Assembly: GCF_001705665.1 (NCBI RefSeq)
Contig: NZ_MDHA01000079.1
Span: 1-56,440 of the forward strand
Reading direction: 5' to 3'
Source of the DNA: Thioclava sp. SK-1
GTDB taxonomy: Bacteria > Pseudomonadota > Alphaproteobacteria > Rhodobacterales > Rhodobacteraceae
DNA length: 56,440 nt
A program made the position numbers and the translations under genes. This document shows, piece after piece, positions 18,182-27,676 of the stretch (positions are counted from its first letter, which is position 1; every line of letters begins with the position of its first letter). The notes beneath the pieces are model-generated. The model was given only the letters and a program-made list of their open reading frames with translations. It did not search any database and had not been told where the DNA came from.

Positions 18182-19039
18182 TCAGCTCCTGTCACGGATT
18201 TTGGTTGGAAGATTGTCGATGAACATATTCACCGAAATTGTCAGCGATGCGATAGCCAGCGATGGAAATACAACCGCAGGCGCACCCAGGCTTAGCCCTT
18301 CGATATTCTCACGCACCAGGGCGCCCCAATCGGCATAGGGCGGCTGCACGCCCAACCCCAGAAAGGACAGGCCAGACAATACCAACACGATGAAAACAAA
18401 CCGCAATCCCAGATCGGCCAAAACCGGCCCAAGGATATTCGGAAAGATTTCACGGGCAATCAGATAGGGCGTGCCCTCGCCGCGTGCGCGGGCCACGGTA
18501 ACGAAATCCATCGTGTTCACATTCACGGCAAGCGCACGCGCAAACCGATAAGACCCCGGCAGGTAAATCGCAGCCAATGTCATGATCAACACCGGGATAG
18601 AGGACCCGATCGCGGCCACGACAACCAAACCAAACAGTAATGAAGGAATACCGTTAAACGCATCCAACAGGCGCGACAAAATCGTATCGAACCATCCGCC
18701 GATCACGGCGGCAACCATCCCCAAGATCACACCGGCCGCACAGGCCAAGAACACCGACGCCAGCGCGATGCCCAGTGTATAGCGCGCGCCCATCAAGATC
18801 CGCGATAAGATGTCACGCCCCAGATAATCCGTTCCCAGCCAGAATTGATCCGACATCGGCCCGAAATAATCCCAGTCAACGATTTCACCTGGCGGATAGG
18901 GCTGCAATGCCGGCCCAAAGATTGCCAAACCCGCCCAAAGCAAGATCACGCCAAGACCAATCCGACCGACCCAGCTAAAACGATACCCGTAGGTTTTTGG
19001 CGACACGATCCGCAGCGGGAATGAGAGCGTTTTCAACAT
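18182..19039 (-). CDS. Peptide/opine-type ABC importer permease (DppC-like)
   Basis: 285 residues. An N-terminal segment (SWVGRIGLGVILLWAGLAIFGPAL) is followed by the DppC/OppC N-terminal domain with FWLGTDYLGRDILSRILMGARYTL, then about five further membrane helices and an EAA-like loop (ARARGEGTPYLIAREIFPN). The frame stays open far upstream, but translation most likely begins at 19039, because that Met precedes the first helix and its ATG overlaps the dppB stop by one base (TGATG). It forms the membrane channel together with the DppB-like protein. Confidence 0.92.
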   Translation of the reverse strand: MLKTLSFPLRIVSPKTYGYRFSWVGRIGLGVILLWAGLAIFGPALQPYPPGEIVDWDYFGPMSDQFWLGTDYLGRDILSRILMGARYTLGIALASVFLACAAGVILGMVAAVIGGWFDTILSRLLDAFNGIPSLLFGLVVVAAIGSSIPVLIMTLAAIYLPGSYRFARALAVNVNTMDFVTVARARGEGTPYLIAREIFPNILGPVLADLGLRFVFIVLVLSGLSFLGLGVQPPYADWGALVRENIEGLSLGAPAVVFPSLAIASLTISVNMFIDNLPTKIRDRS

Positions 19040-19995
19040 CAGCGCAACCTCGGGTTTGATAGAATGGCGACCAGATCCGCCAAGGTGATCAACAACAGAT
19101 AGCTGACACAGAAAATCATTGCACAAGATTGGATCAATGGCAGATCGCGTGTGGACACGGCATCCAACATCAACTTGGCCACGCCGGGATAATTGAAGAT
19201 CGTCTCGACGATGATCACGCCGCCCACCAGATAGGACAACGACAAGGCCACCGCATTGGCAATCGGTCCCAGCGCATTGGGCAATGCATGGCGCAGTACC
19301 ATACGCGACCGCGATGCGCCCTTTAACAAAGCCATCTCCACATAGGGGGTGTTGATCGTTTCGATCACAGCAGCGCGGGTCATGCGGATCATCTGCGCCG
19401 ACACAACAAAGCCCAAAGTGATCACTGGCATCGCATAGGCGCGTAAAATTGCGGACCAAGAGTCCACATTCACCCCAAAGCTCAGCGCGGGCAACCAATC
19501 CAGCCACACGGCAAAAATCAGCACGGATAGGGTGGCCACCATGAATTCTGGCACGGAAATCACCGAAATGGTCAGCATCGATATGATCCGGTCGAAAATG
19601 GAATTGCGCCACATCGCGGCACTGATCCCAAGCGTCAGCGCGACCGGCACTGCCAATAGCGTCGTCAACCCCGCAAGCTTTAACGAATTGACCAAACGCC
19701 CGCCTATCAGCTCTGCCACAGGCATATTATTGACATACGAGGTGCCAAAATCGCCGCCCAGCAACCCTATCAGCCAGCCGATAAACCGACTAAGCGCGGG
19801 TTGATCCAACCCCATCGCATCGCGTAACCCCGCCACCGCCTCGGGTGTGGCCGCCTGACCCAACAGGATTTCGGCAACGTCACCGGGCAGCAATTCGGTC
19901 GCGAAAAATACTGCGAAGGACACAACAATCAGCGTAAGCAGGGCAATGCCCAGACGCTGCGCGATAAGGAACCATGGCATGCGCGATAGGATCAA
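19039..19995 (-). CDS. Peptide/opine-type ABC importer permease (DppB-like)
   Basis: 318 residues with six predicted membrane helices. LPGDVAEILLGQAATPEAVAGLRDAMGLDQP in the first periplasmic loop and RMTRAAVIETINTPYVEMALLKGASRSRMVLRHALPN as the EAA loop are standard DppB features. The stop overlaps the dppC start by one base. A strong hairpin separates the gene from dppA. Confidence 0.93.
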   Translation of the reverse strand: MILSRMPWFLIAQRLGIALLTLIVVSFAVFFATELLPGDVAEILLGQAATPEAVAGLRDAMGLDQPALSRFIGWLIGLLGGDFGTSYVNNMPVAELIGGRLVNSLKLAGLTTLLAVPVALTLGISAAMWRNSIFDRIISMLTISVISVPEFMVATLSVLIFAVWLDWLPALSFGVNVDSWSAILRAYAMPVITLGFVVSAQMIRMTRAAVIETINTPYVEMALLKGASRSRMVLRHALPNALGPIANAVALSLSYLVGGVIIVETIFNYPGVAKLMLDAVSTRDLPLIQSCAMIFCVSYLLLITLADLVAILSNPRLR

Positions 19996-20029
19996 TGAAC
20001 ACCTCTGACAGGGTTAGAAAACAGGACTG

Positions 20030-20054
20030 TGGGCGGGTCCGAACGACCCGCCCA
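20030..20054 (-). other. Hairpin between the binding-protein gene and dppB
   Basis: The perfect 10-bp stem TGGGCGGGTC (20030-20039) with GACCCGCCCA (20045-20054) and a 5-nt loop lies 10 bp after the dppA stop. On the minus strand the run CCTGTTTT follows about 10 bp later. It could cause partial termination or protect the dppA message, giving more binding protein than permease. Confidence 0.65.
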
Positions 20055-20064
20055 AACCGATATA

Positions 20065-21675
20065 TCAGGCGTTCAACCAGACATATTCTGCAAAGGCATA
20101 GCCCATCATGCCGCCCAATGGGTTTGGCCGCAGCCCGCCCAATTTGGCACTGACCGCATCAACATTCGAAATATAGGCCGGGATAATCGTGCCCGCCTCA
20201 TTCGCGATCATCTCTTGCATATCCCAATACATTGCTGTGCGCTTGTCTTCGTCCAGCGCACCACGGGCTTCGAGCATCATCTTGTCGAACTTGTCGGATT
20301 TATAGTGGCTTTCATTCCACGGCGCATCGGAAGAATACAGCAATGAGAACAAGATATCGGGCGTTGGTCGTGGGTTGATATTACCGAAATGCACCGGCGC
20401 TTTCAGCCAGTAATTCGACCAATAACCGTCCGATGGCACACGATCCACTGACAGGTTCATCCCAATGTCACGGCCCGCCTGTTGCATCACCGTTGCCATA
20501 TCAATCGAACTGCCGGCTGCATCCGATGCCACCATCGGGATCTCAGCCCCCAACAGCCCTGCCTTTTCAAAATGGTATTTCGCTTTCTCAGGATCAAAGG
20601 CACGTGGCGCAAGGTTTGGGTTGTGATAGCGGTTGGCCGAAGACACCGGTTGATCATTCCCAATTTCAGCAAACCCACGCAGAACGGATTTCTGGATCAT
20701 CTCACGGTTGATCAGTGATTTCATCCCCTCGACAAAATCAAATTTCGCGCCCGGCTCCATATCCAAACGGATGTTTAAATTGGTGTAATTACCGGAGGTG
20801 GAAACCGAGGTGCGCACATGGTCTTGGCCGTCCAACATCCGAACCGAGCGCGGGTTGACCGCCGCCGCCAATTGAATGTCATTGGACAAAAGTGCGTTCA
20901 CACGGGCATTGTTATCGGTGATAGCGATGAATTCAAAACTGTCCAGATAGGCGCCTTGATCTTTGAAATAGTTCGGATTTTTCACCGCGATTGACCGCAC
21001 ACCGGGTTCAAACACTTCGCAGATGAACGCACCGGTGCCATTGGCCTTGGAGAAATCTGTCGTGCCATCAACAAGGATCATAAAATGATGCAGCGCCAAG
21101 ATGGTTGGCAAATCCGCATTCGGTGTCTCCAAAACGATTTTCACCGTCAGATCGTCCAGCTTGGAAATCTCGGTCATTTGTTTGGCGATGGAATTGGCCT
21201 TTGACCCGACAGACTCATCCAGGTGGCGCTTAAGCGAATAAACAACATCATCTGCATTCAGCGTATGACCGTCATGGAACAGCACGCCCGGCTTCAACGC
21301 CACTTCCCACGTCTGCGCATCATCCGAGCTGACACTTTGCGCCAGCTCCATCTGCACCTGCCCATGTTCATCCAGGAATGTCAGGCGGTTATAGAATGCA
21401 CAGCAGCGGACGTAGTCGGTTGACAGTGATGCCTTGGCCGGGTCCAGCGTATCTGCGGTGGACGAAGACCACCCTGCCGCACGCAGGCTGCCGCCGCTGA
21501 CCGGCGTGGCTGCCACAGCCGCACCCGCGCGCATAAAGACAGAGCCCCCCGCCACCGCACCCACGCCAGAGGCCATCAGCATTTTCAAAAGATCCCGGCG
21601 CGATGCACCGCCGCGGATCATGGTCTCGACCATCGCGTCATCGCGACCTGTCCAATTATTCGGTGTTTTGGTCAT
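20065..21675 (-). CDS. Tat-exported periplasmic substrate-binding protein (family 5, DppA-like)
   Basis: 536 residues of the SBP family 5 fold. The N-terminus carries a twin-arginine motif (SRRDLLKML, near residue 26) and a long hydrophobic stretch ending in AGAAVAA, so export is probably by Tat. Family features are TLDPAKASLSTDYVRCCAFYNRL, VALKPGVLFHDGHTLNADDVVYSL and the C-terminal MYWDMQEMIANEAGTIIPAYISN. It captures the substrate for DppB-DppC-DppDF. Family 5 proteins bind peptides, opines, nickel chelates or glycosides, so the ligand cannot be read from sequence; the surrounding amine and amino-acid enzymes favour a nitrogen compound. ATG 21675 follows GGGAG. Confidence 0.92.
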   Translation of the reverse strand: MTKTPNNWTGRDDAMVETMIRGGASRRDLLKMLMASGVGAVAGGSVFMRAGAAVAATPVSGGSLRAAGWSSSTADTLDPAKASLSTDYVRCCAFYNRLTFLDEHGQVQMELAQSVSSDDAQTWEVALKPGVLFHDGHTLNADDVVYSLKRHLDESVGSKANSIAKQMTEISKLDDLTVKIVLETPNADLPTILALHHFMILVDGTTDFSKANGTGAFICEVFEPGVRSIAVKNPNYFKDQGAYLDSFEFIAITDNNARVNALLSNDIQLAAAVNPRSVRMLDGQDHVRTSVSTSGNYTNLNIRLDMEPGAKFDFVEGMKSLINREMIQKSVLRGFAEIGNDQPVSSANRYHNPNLAPRAFDPEKAKYHFEKAGLLGAEIPMVASDAAGSSIDMATVMQQAGRDIGMNLSVDRVPSDGYWSNYWLKAPVHFGNINPRPTPDILFSLLYSSDAPWNESHYKSDKFDKMMLEARGALDEDKRTAMYWDMQEMIANEAGTIIPAYISNVDAVSAKLGGLRPNPLGGMMGYAFAEYVWLNA

Positions 21676-21738
21676 TGTCTGTCTCCCGTGTTGGTGAAAA
21701 ATGCGCCTGGCGGTCTTAAGCCGCCTAAGCGCATGGCA

Positions 21739-22470
21739 TTATTTGGTAAATTCAGCGTCGGCGGCCTCTGCCAGCTCAATCAACGCGTGGAAATGATAGT
21801 CGGGCTGGGTGAATTCCTTCGGGGCAATCGTGCCACCGTAACCCGCCTGAGCATGGCGGCGTTGGATCCAGGCATTGGTCATACCCAGGGCGCGCGAAAT
21901 CCCGATGTCGTGATATTGGCTTTGGGCGGTGTGCAATATATCCGCCTTCGTACCGCCATTGGCCTCGACATAGGCAAAGACCTGTTGGAAATAGTCCGGA
22001 TTAGGCTTTTCGCATTTCGTATCATCTGTGGTGAACCCCGCCCAAAACGGATTGCCCAGCTTGGCGGCGAATTTGTCGAAGGCCCAGCGCTGCGCATTGG
22101 TCATTGCGATCAGCTTGTAATGGGTTTTCAGGCGCGCCATTGCCTCCACACTGTCGGGGAATGGCTTGGCCTCGCCCACGGTTGTGATCATGAACTGCCG
22201 ATTGTCTTCGGTGTCAGGCAAGCCCAACGCCGCCGCAATGCGCCCATAACAGCGCCCCAAATCATCGGGAAACAGCCCGGCGTCAGGTTCATACCGCGCG
22301 TCACGATACACGGCCAATGCGGCCTCACCATCCAGTGCCACCCCGGCTTGGGCTGCAATCGTGGCCAGCCCCTCTTTGATTGCACCTTCAAAATCAATCA
22401 ACGTGCCGACCACATCAAAACTGACATAGGTAAATGCGGTCAGGGGTTTCACAGCAGTCTTCGTCGCCAT
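21739..22470 (-). CDS. HAD hydrolase of the haloacid dehalogenase-like (type II) group
   Basis: About 243 residues from the ATG at 22470, which has GAAAGGA 8-13 bp upstream; the frame is open further upstream but without family similarity. Motif I is FDVVGTL (nucleophile Asp), motif II MTNAQ, motif III Lys in CEKPNPDYF, and motif IV is AQSQYHDIGISRALGM. The second half follows L-2-haloacid dehalogenases, but the Asn that helps position the halogen in those enzymes appears to be replaced by Gln. Dehalogenation should not be assumed; phosphatase or another hydrolase activity is possible. It sits 63 bp upstream of dppA and is probably cotranscribed with the importer. Confidence 0.82.
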   Translation of the reverse strand: MATKTAVKPLTAFTYVSFDVVGTLIDFEGAIKEGLATIAAQAGVALDGEAALAVYRDARYEPDAGLFPDDLGRCYGRIAAALGLPDTEDNRQFMITTVGEAKPFPDSVEAMARLKTHYKLIAMTNAQRWAFDKFAAKLGNPFWAGFTTDDTKCEKPNPDYFQQVFAYVEANGGTKADILHTAQSQYHDIGISRALGMTNAWIQRRHAQAGYGGTIAPKEFTQPDYHFHALIELAEAADAEFTK

Positions 22471-22585
22471 TGCGACCGTCCTTTCATCCGGGCCACACCC
22501 ATGTGCAGCGAAATATTTGGCGGTACTTGGGACCTTGGGGATTGCTCCCTTAGCGCGCCATATCGCCCTTATGTCTGTCAGCTTG

Positions 22586-22614
22586 ACGCCAAAAACGGCT
22601 TGCGAAACGCCAAA
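22586..22614 (-). promoter_or_regulatory. Direct repeat ACGCCAAA x2 in the upstream region of the HAD-dpp operon
   Basis: ACGCCAAA occurs at 22586-22593 and 22607-22614, 21 bp apart (two helical turns), in the 224-bp gene-free stretch before the HAD gene. It is a candidate regulator site; no known consensus was matched. Confidence 0.35.
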
Positions 22615-22694
22615 TCTGGCACTGCTACGGCAGATTATTCTTAATTTCAGCCGGCTTTGCGGCATATCTAACCGTGCCCAAAACCCGCCGCGTT

Positions 22695-23606
22695 TCAGTA
22701 GCCGCGCTGTTGGTCGACTTCGCCAGGGATTGGCAGGCCAGATCGGCTTGCAGCCAATACAGCAAGGGCGTGGCGTGCCCCTTCCTCATGATCGGTGGAG
22801 GATCCGACATGCGGCGTAATCACCACGCGCGGGTCTGACCACGCCCAATGATCGTTGGGCAAAGGCTCTGGTTCGGTCACATCCAGCATCGCCGCGCCGA
22901 TCTGCCCGGCATCTAATGCTGTGCGCAATGCCGCCATATCCAGCTGCTTACCCCGGCCCGCGTGGACCAAAAGCGCGCCTTGCGGCAATTGCGCAAAAAA
23001 TGCCGCATCCATCATCCCCTCGGTTTGGGGGGTCAGTGGCAGCAGGCACACCAGAAGATCGCTTTGGGCCAGAAAGTCGCCAAGTTGATCGGCGCCAAAA
23101 ACGTTCAACCCATCCACCGGCGTCCCAGAGCGGCTGTATCCCACAACATTGAAACCCATTGCCGACAGGCTGGCTGCCGCCAAACGCCCGATCCGGCCCA
23201 TACCCATGATCCCAACCCGGCGTTTGCGTGCCAAGGTCACGCCCTTGGCCGACCATTCGCCGCGCCCGGCCTGTTCCAGATATTGCGGCATATCGCGGTG
23301 CAACATCAGGCTGGCCATCACGACCCAATCACGCACCATTTCCTCAATTCCTGGTGCGATGGTGCGCGACAGGGTAACACCGGGTGGCATGGCGGGCATC
23401 TGATCGACCCCCGCGCCGACGCTGATCACCGCCTGCAAATTCGGATAGACCGTCAGATCGGCCGGTGGCTGCCAACAGGCCAGATGTGTCACCTCGGCAG
23501 GATCAGTCACGGCGTCCTCGCCCAGAATGAAACGTTCATTGGCCTGTTCAAAAACACGCGCCCAAACCGCGCCGCGTTCCGCCAAAGACATGAATAATAA
23601 CGCCAT
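22695..23606 (-). CDS. D-2-hydroxyacid dehydrogenase (glyoxylate/hydroxypyruvate reductase A-like)
   Basis: 303 residues. The NAD(P) Rossmann motif is GIMGMGRIGRLAA (about 131-143). Catalytic residues are visible as Arg in VHAGRGKQLD, Glu in DVTEPEPLP and His in TPHVGSST. The short N-terminal half and GAGVDQMP match GhrA. It interconverts 2-oxo acids and D-2-hydroxy acids. The ATG overlaps the stop of the upstream aminotransferase (TAATG), so the two are translated together; reduction or oxidation of the oxo product of transamination is a plausible role. Confidence 0.88.
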   Translation of the reverse strand: MALLFMSLAERGAVWARVFEQANERFILGEDAVTDPAEVTHLACWQPPADLTVYPNLQAVISVGAGVDQMPAMPPGVTLSRTIAPGIEEMVRDWVVMASLMLHRDMPQYLEQAGRGEWSAKGVTLARKRRVGIMGMGRIGRLAAASLSAMGFNVVGYSRSGTPVDGLNVFGADQLGDFLAQSDLLVCLLPLTPQTEGMMDAAFFAQLPQGALLVHAGRGKQLDMAALRTALDAGQIGAAMLDVTEPEPLPNDHWAWSDPRVVITPHVGSSTDHEEGARHALAVLAASRSGLPIPGEVDQQRGY

Positions 23607-24973
23607 TATGCCAACACCTTGCGCACATCCGCATCTTCCAATGTTAGGTCCAGCACCTTGCGCGTGCGCGCGACGATCTGGTCAATCTCGGCCTGCGTGC
23701 AACACAGTGGCGGTGCATAGCCAAAGATCCCCTGCGCAAAGGATCGGATGATCAACCCCTGCTCCCAGGCGCGGTCAAACAGCCGCGTCGCCGGCTGAAC
23801 CGAGGCCGGAAGCGGGGTCTTTTTCTCCTTATCCGTCACCAATTCAACCGCAGCCAACATACCACGCCCGCGCACATCACCCACCAACGGATGATCGCGC
23901 AGTTCATTCAGCCCGTCCATCAACCGCTTGCCCGCCTTCACGCCGTTTTCAAACAATCCGCCCTCATATAGCGACAGCACCTCTATCGCGACGGCCGCCG
24001 AAACCGGATGCGCCGAATAGGTAAACCCATGACCCACCGCCTTGGCCCCTGCCCCTTCGGCAATGGTTTCATAGACATGGTCGCGCATGAACACCGCCCC
24101 CATCGGCACATAGCCCGAGGTCAGGCCCTTCGCCGTAGTCATCAGGTCAGGCACGATCCCTTCGTCTTCGCAGGCGAAGATCGGGCCCGTGCGGCCAAAC
24201 CCGGTGATCACCTCATCGGCCACAAATAGGATGTCAAATTCCGCGCAAGTGTCACGCATCGCTTTGATCCAGCCTTTCGGCGGCACCAATACGCCGCCTG
24301 AGCCCTGGATCGGCTCCACATAGAAGGCGGCAACACGGTCCTCGCCAATTTGGGCGATCTTGGCGCGCAGCTCAGCGACCGAGGCATCAATGATCGCCTG
24401 ATCTCCCTGCACGGGGTTGCGATAGGTATAATGCGACGAAATTTTATGCTGCCAATCATAGGGCACGCCGAAACCTTCGTGAAAGCCCGGTAATGCGGTC
24501 AGCCCCGCGCCCATTGTGGTCGAGCCATGATACCCCTGCGCGACCGAGATGAACTGATCCCGACCCGGCTGCCCTTTGGAATGCCAATAGTAGCGGATAA
24601 AACGGATCGTGCTGTCGACCGCATCCGACCCCCCTAATGAGAAATAGATATGGTTCAGATCCCCCGGCGACCGCTCTGCCAGCGCGGCAGCCAGCTTGAT
24701 CGGCGCTTCTGCGCCCAGATCGAAATAGCCCGTGGCATAGGGAAGGGTCCGCATTTGCGCGGCCGCGGCTTGCACCACGCTTTCATGACCATATCCGGCA
24801 TTCACACACCAAAGCCCGGCAAAACCATCCAACAGCTGGCGACCTTCGGCATCTGTCACCGTCGCGCCCTTGGCCGAGGTCAAAACCCGCACGCCGCGCG
24901 CCTCGTGCCCTTGGAACGAGGATACCGGATGAATTAAGTGCTGGCGATCCAGCTCAATAAGGGAATTTTGCAT
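23606..24973 (-). CDS. Class III omega-amino acid/diamine aminotransferase
   Basis: About 455 residues of the PLP-dependent class III family. LIELDRQHLIHPVSSFQGHEARG at the N-terminus, GFAGLWCVNAGYGH, YFSLGGSDAVDSTIRF, and LFVADEVITGFGRTGP followed by LMTTAKGLTSGYVPMGAV (PLP Lys) resemble SpuC and beta-alanine/putrescine:pyruvate aminotransferases. It would move a terminal amino group to pyruvate and yield an omega-aldehyde for the dehydrogenases in this region. Two starts are possible: ATG 24988 abuts the stop of the acetyltransferase gene, while ATG 24973 has GGAG 6 bp upstream and is preferred. It overlaps the hydroxyacid dehydrogenase by 1 bp. Confidence 0.9.
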   Translation of the reverse strand: MQNSLIELDRQHLIHPVSSFQGHEARGVRVLTSAKGATVTDAEGRQLLDGFAGLWCVNAGYGHESVVQAAAAQMRTLPYATGYFDLGAEAPIKLAAALAERSPGDLNHIYFSLGGSDAVDSTIRFIRYYWHSKGQPGRDQFISVAQGYHGSTTMGAGLTALPGFHEGFGVPYDWQHKISSHYTYRNPVQGDQAIIDASVAELRAKIAQIGEDRVAAFYVEPIQGSGGVLVPPKGWIKAMRDTCAEFDILFVADEVITGFGRTGPIFACEDEGIVPDLMTTAKGLTSGYVPMGAVFMRDHVYETIAEGAGAKAVGHGFTYSAHPVSAAVAIEVLSLYEGGLFENGVKAGKRLMDGLNELRDHPLVGDVRGRGMLAAVELVTDKEKKTPLPASVQPATRLFDRAWEQGLIIRSFAQGIFGYAPPLCCTQAEIDQIVARTRKVLDLTLEDADVRKVLA

Positions 24974-24988
24974 CGTCTTCTCCGTCAT

Positions 24989-25858
24989 TCAGCCCAACGC
25001 CTGCGCGGCAATGGCATAGGTTGTAAAGGCGCTGACCGGGCGCGGCCTGGCCGAATGGACCATCGTTGTGCCACCGCCCACATAGTCCAGACCCAGCCCC
25101 ACGGCCTGTTGTTCCATTGCGGCATTGGGTGCCATATCCACGCGCAAAAACTGCCCCGCGCACAGCGTGCCGGCCTGCGCCAACAGCGACAGCGCCACAG
25201 TGCAATCGGACGCGACGATTGGCCCGACCACATAGCCCCGGCCAAAGGGGCGCACCAAAGCGAACCCGTTCTGGGCCAGCAAGATCCGGGCATCTTGCGC
25301 GATTTGCATCAACAGCCCGTGGCGGTCCATACCGTTGCTGTCGTGATCCATCTGGGCCAGTTTTGCGATATCCGCAGCGGTACCAAGTTCTATGCGATGC
25401 GCGGGCGTGCCCGCCTTGGCTATGCCTTGAAACTGCATAACCGTCCCTGTCTTAACGAAGCCAAGCTTTTGATATAACGGCAGCCCGTCGGTGGTTGCAC
25501 ATAGCCGCATCTCACGCGATTGCGCCAAAGCAATCACCTCAGTCATCAGGCGCCGCCCCAAACCGCGCCCGCGCATCTGCTCATCGACAATGATCATGTT
25601 CAACGCCGCCACATCCCCAAACAGAGAACAAAGGGCGGTGCCCACCACCTGACCCCGCGATAAGGCGACCACCCCGACAGAGGTGCCCAGCAACAGCTCC
25701 CAATCCTGCGGACGGTGCGGCCAGCCCGCAGCCTGGCTCAGCCTGTGCGCCCCCGAAATATGATCAGCGGTAAACGCCACCAGTGACAGCGTCTCGGGGG
25801 AGGTCTGTGTGGACGGGGACGGAGGGCGGGAAACATCAGCAGTCATTATTATATCCAT
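24989..25858 (-). CDS. Double-domain GNAT acetyltransferase (paralogue of 29733-30734)
   Basis: About 289 residues. The N-terminal GNAT half contains the acetyl-CoA loop MRGRGLGRRLMTEVIALAQ and LPLYQKLGFVKTGTVMQF. The C-terminal half (AQMDHDSNGMDRHGLLMQIAQ to TTYAIAAQALG) is the second domain seen in YitH-type GNATs. It should transfer an acetyl group from acetyl-CoA to an amine; the acceptor is unknown. ATGs at 25858 and 25846 are both possible and neither has a strong ribosome binding site. It lies directly before the aminotransferase, and the ArgE-like deacetylase is 110 bp upstream, so acetylation and deacetylation are encoded side by side. Confidence 0.83.
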   Translation of the reverse strand: MDIIMTADVSRPPSPSTQTSPETLSLVAFTADHISGAHRLSQAAGWPHRPQDWELLLGTSVGVVALSRGQVVGTALCSLFGDVAALNMIIVDEQMRGRGLGRRLMTEVIALAQSREMRLCATTDGLPLYQKLGFVKTGTVMQFQGIAKAGTPAHRIELGTAADIAKLAQMDHDSNGMDRHGLLMQIAQDARILLAQNGFALVRPFGRGYVVGPIVASDCTVALSLLAQAGTLCAGQFLRVDMAPNAAMEQQAVGLGLDYVGGGTTMVHSARPRPVSAFTTYAIAAQALG

Positions 25859-25968
25859 TCCGGTTGTGCCCCACGTTAGGCATGACAGCACAGCAGGATC
25901 ATTTTGTTCGCCTCACCGCGCAGCAGTTTGCGTTGCATCTACGGCAGGTCGAAGCAGGATCTGCCGCG

Positions 25969-27087
25969 TTAATTCTGCAAATGCGCGCCCAGCGCCAATA
26001 CCATTTGCGCGGCAGCCTCCAGCTCGGCTAGGGTCAGATATTCCTCGGGCCGATGGGCACGGGCAATATCCCCGGGGCCGCAGATGATCGCAGGCACGCC
26101 CGCCTGCTGGAACAACCCCGCCTCGGTGCCATAGCTGACCGCCCCCAAAGGCGCGTTGCACGACAATCGCGCGGTCAGATCAGCCAAAGGATGCGTCGGA
26201 TCCAGCGCCAGGGCCGGATAGGTCGACAGCCACTGCGCCTGCACTGTCACGCCACATGCCCCCAAAATCGGTGCCATCAGGTCGCGCGGATCCACGCCTG
26301 CAATCGCGCGGGCTTCCAGCTGCGCGCAGACCCGGTCGGGGATAATATTGACCGCCTGTCCCCCGCTGACCGTTCCAATCTGCACCGAGGACCATGGCGG
26401 CGCAAAACGGTCATCATTTGGCCCGGACATCAGGTCTTGCGCCTGTGCCGCCGCCGCCGACAGGGCCGGCAAAAGCGCATGAATCGCATTCGCCCCCAGA
26501 TCAGGTCGAGAGCTGTGGCCGGACTGACCGCGCGCCACCAATTGCAGCGCAGCTTTGCCCTTATGCGCCAAGACCGGGACCATGCCCGAGGGCTCTCCGA
26601 TAATGGCCCCCAATGGCGGGGCGCATAGATCAGGCAGGGCCGATAGCAGATGCGGCACGCCGATACATCCGGCCTCTTCGTCATACGACAGCGCAATATG
26701 GATCGGGGCGCGCAGATCCAATGCCGCAAGCCGGGGCGCCATCGCCAGAACTGCGGCCACGAATCCTTTCATATCACATGCGCCGCGCCCGATCAGCCGA
26801 TCACCGGACTGGCGCAGCACGAACGGATCGGCCTGCCATTCGGGCTCGCCCGCCGGGACCACATCCAAATGGCCGGACAGCACATATCCCGAACGCGCCC
26901 CATCCCCAATCGTTGCAAATAGATTAGATCGGTCACCCTCAGGACCTGCAATCACATGACAGGTTATGTCATGACCGGTCAGATATTCGCGGATGAAGTC
27001 GACGATATGGCCATTAGGCTGGCCGACCACACTGGCAAACCCTACCAGACGATCTAACATTTGCGCTGCTGTATATGTCTGGGTCAT
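25969..27087 (-). CDS. M20-family deacetylase (ArgE-like)
   Basis: 372 residues of the M20 zinc amidohydrolase family. Metal and catalytic residues are visible: LSGHLDVVPAG (His and Asp), GRGACDMKGFVA (bridging Asp), YDEEAGCIG (catalytic Glu pair), IGEPSGM, and a C-terminal His in ARAHRPEEYLTL. RGQSGHSSRPDLGANAI is the dimerisation-domain signature. This is the pattern of acetylornithine deacetylase, cleaving an N-acetyl group from an amino acid or diamine. Arginine biosynthesis genes are absent here, and the neighbours are catabolic, so a degradative N-acetyl substrate is more likely. The start has AAAGGGGGG upstream. The cupin gene lies 12 bp upstream, in one operon. Confidence 0.88.
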   Translation of the reverse strand: MTQTYTAAQMLDRLVGFASVVGQPNGHIVDFIREYLTGHDITCHVIAGPEGDRSNLFATIGDGARSGYVLSGHLDVVPAGEPEWQADPFVLRQSGDRLIGRGACDMKGFVAAVLAMAPRLAALDLRAPIHIALSYDEEAGCIGVPHLLSALPDLCAPPLGAIIGEPSGMVPVLAHKGKAALQLVARGQSGHSSRPDLGANAIHALLPALSAAAAQAQDLMSGPNDDRFAPPWSSVQIGTVSGGQAVNIIPDRVCAQLEARAIAGVDPRDLMAPILGACGVTVQAQWLSTYPALALDPTHPLADLTARLSCNAPLGAVSYGTEAGLFQQAGVPAIICGPGDIARAHRPEEYLTLAELEAAAQMVLALGAHLQN

Positions 27088-27099
27088 GATCCCCCCCTT

Positions 27100-27468
27100 T
27101 CAGGACGCGATGACAAAGATTTTGCGCAAGGTCTGCAGCGTTTTCCATTGTCCGACAAAGCCCGGCTTCATCACAAAACTATCGCCTGAGACAAAACGAT
27201 GGGTGGCGCCGCCCTCTTCCGATATCTCGCAAACACCGGACAAGATATGGCAAAATTCAAAGGTATCGCCTTTGATTGACCGTGTGGTGCCTGGTGTTGC
27301 CTCCCATATCCCGGTACGAATTTTGCCCCATTGCGCGGCCTGTGCAAGCGCTGTGTCCAGCTCCCATGTTTGAAATTCAGGCGCGCCCGCAATCAGGCGA
27401 TCTGGCGCGGCAACCGCCGTCACAGGGGGAAAACTGGGCGCGGTATCAACAGGTTTCAGGCAGGTCAT
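27100..27468 (-). CDS. Small cupin-domain protein (Cupin_3/DUF861-like)
   Basis: 122 residues from ATG 27468. A single cupin barrel is visible: GIWEATPGTTRSIKGDTFEFCHILSGVCEISEEGG followed by GDSFVMKPGFVGQWKTLQTLRKIFVI. The Glu/His metal ligands of motif 1 are partly kept (E, F, C-H). Such proteins sit beside amine-oxidising flavoproteins and polyamine genes in many proteobacteria without a defined function. First gene of the minus-strand operon running to the aminotransferase, divergent from the HAD/flavoprotein pair at 27677. Confidence 0.85.
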   Translation of the reverse strand: MTCLKPVDTAPSFPPVTAVAAPDRLIAGAPEFQTWELDTALAQAAQWGKIRTGIWEATPGTTRSIKGDTFEFCHILSGVCEISEEGGATHRFVSGDSFVMKPGFVGQWKTLQTLRKIFVIAS

Positions 27469-27676
27469 CAGGGCGGTTCCTTTGCAATCAAATGATCTGC
27501 ACCAATCCTTCCCCACCCGGCGCAGTCATCGGCACCGAAGATACTGCCACCACGGCATGCCCTGCTGCCCACCGCGCAGCTTTCGCAATTTCCTGCGCCA
27601 AAATCCCCAGATGCGGCAAGCTGTGTCGCCGCTTCGGCGCGACGATGTCCCTGTAACAGACCCACCGGAGACGCAG

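Noticed and set aside
21688-22644. Plus-strand open frame (318 codons) opposite the HAD hydrolase
   Set aside because: The minus strand has clear HAD motifs and a ribosome binding site; the plus frame has neither.
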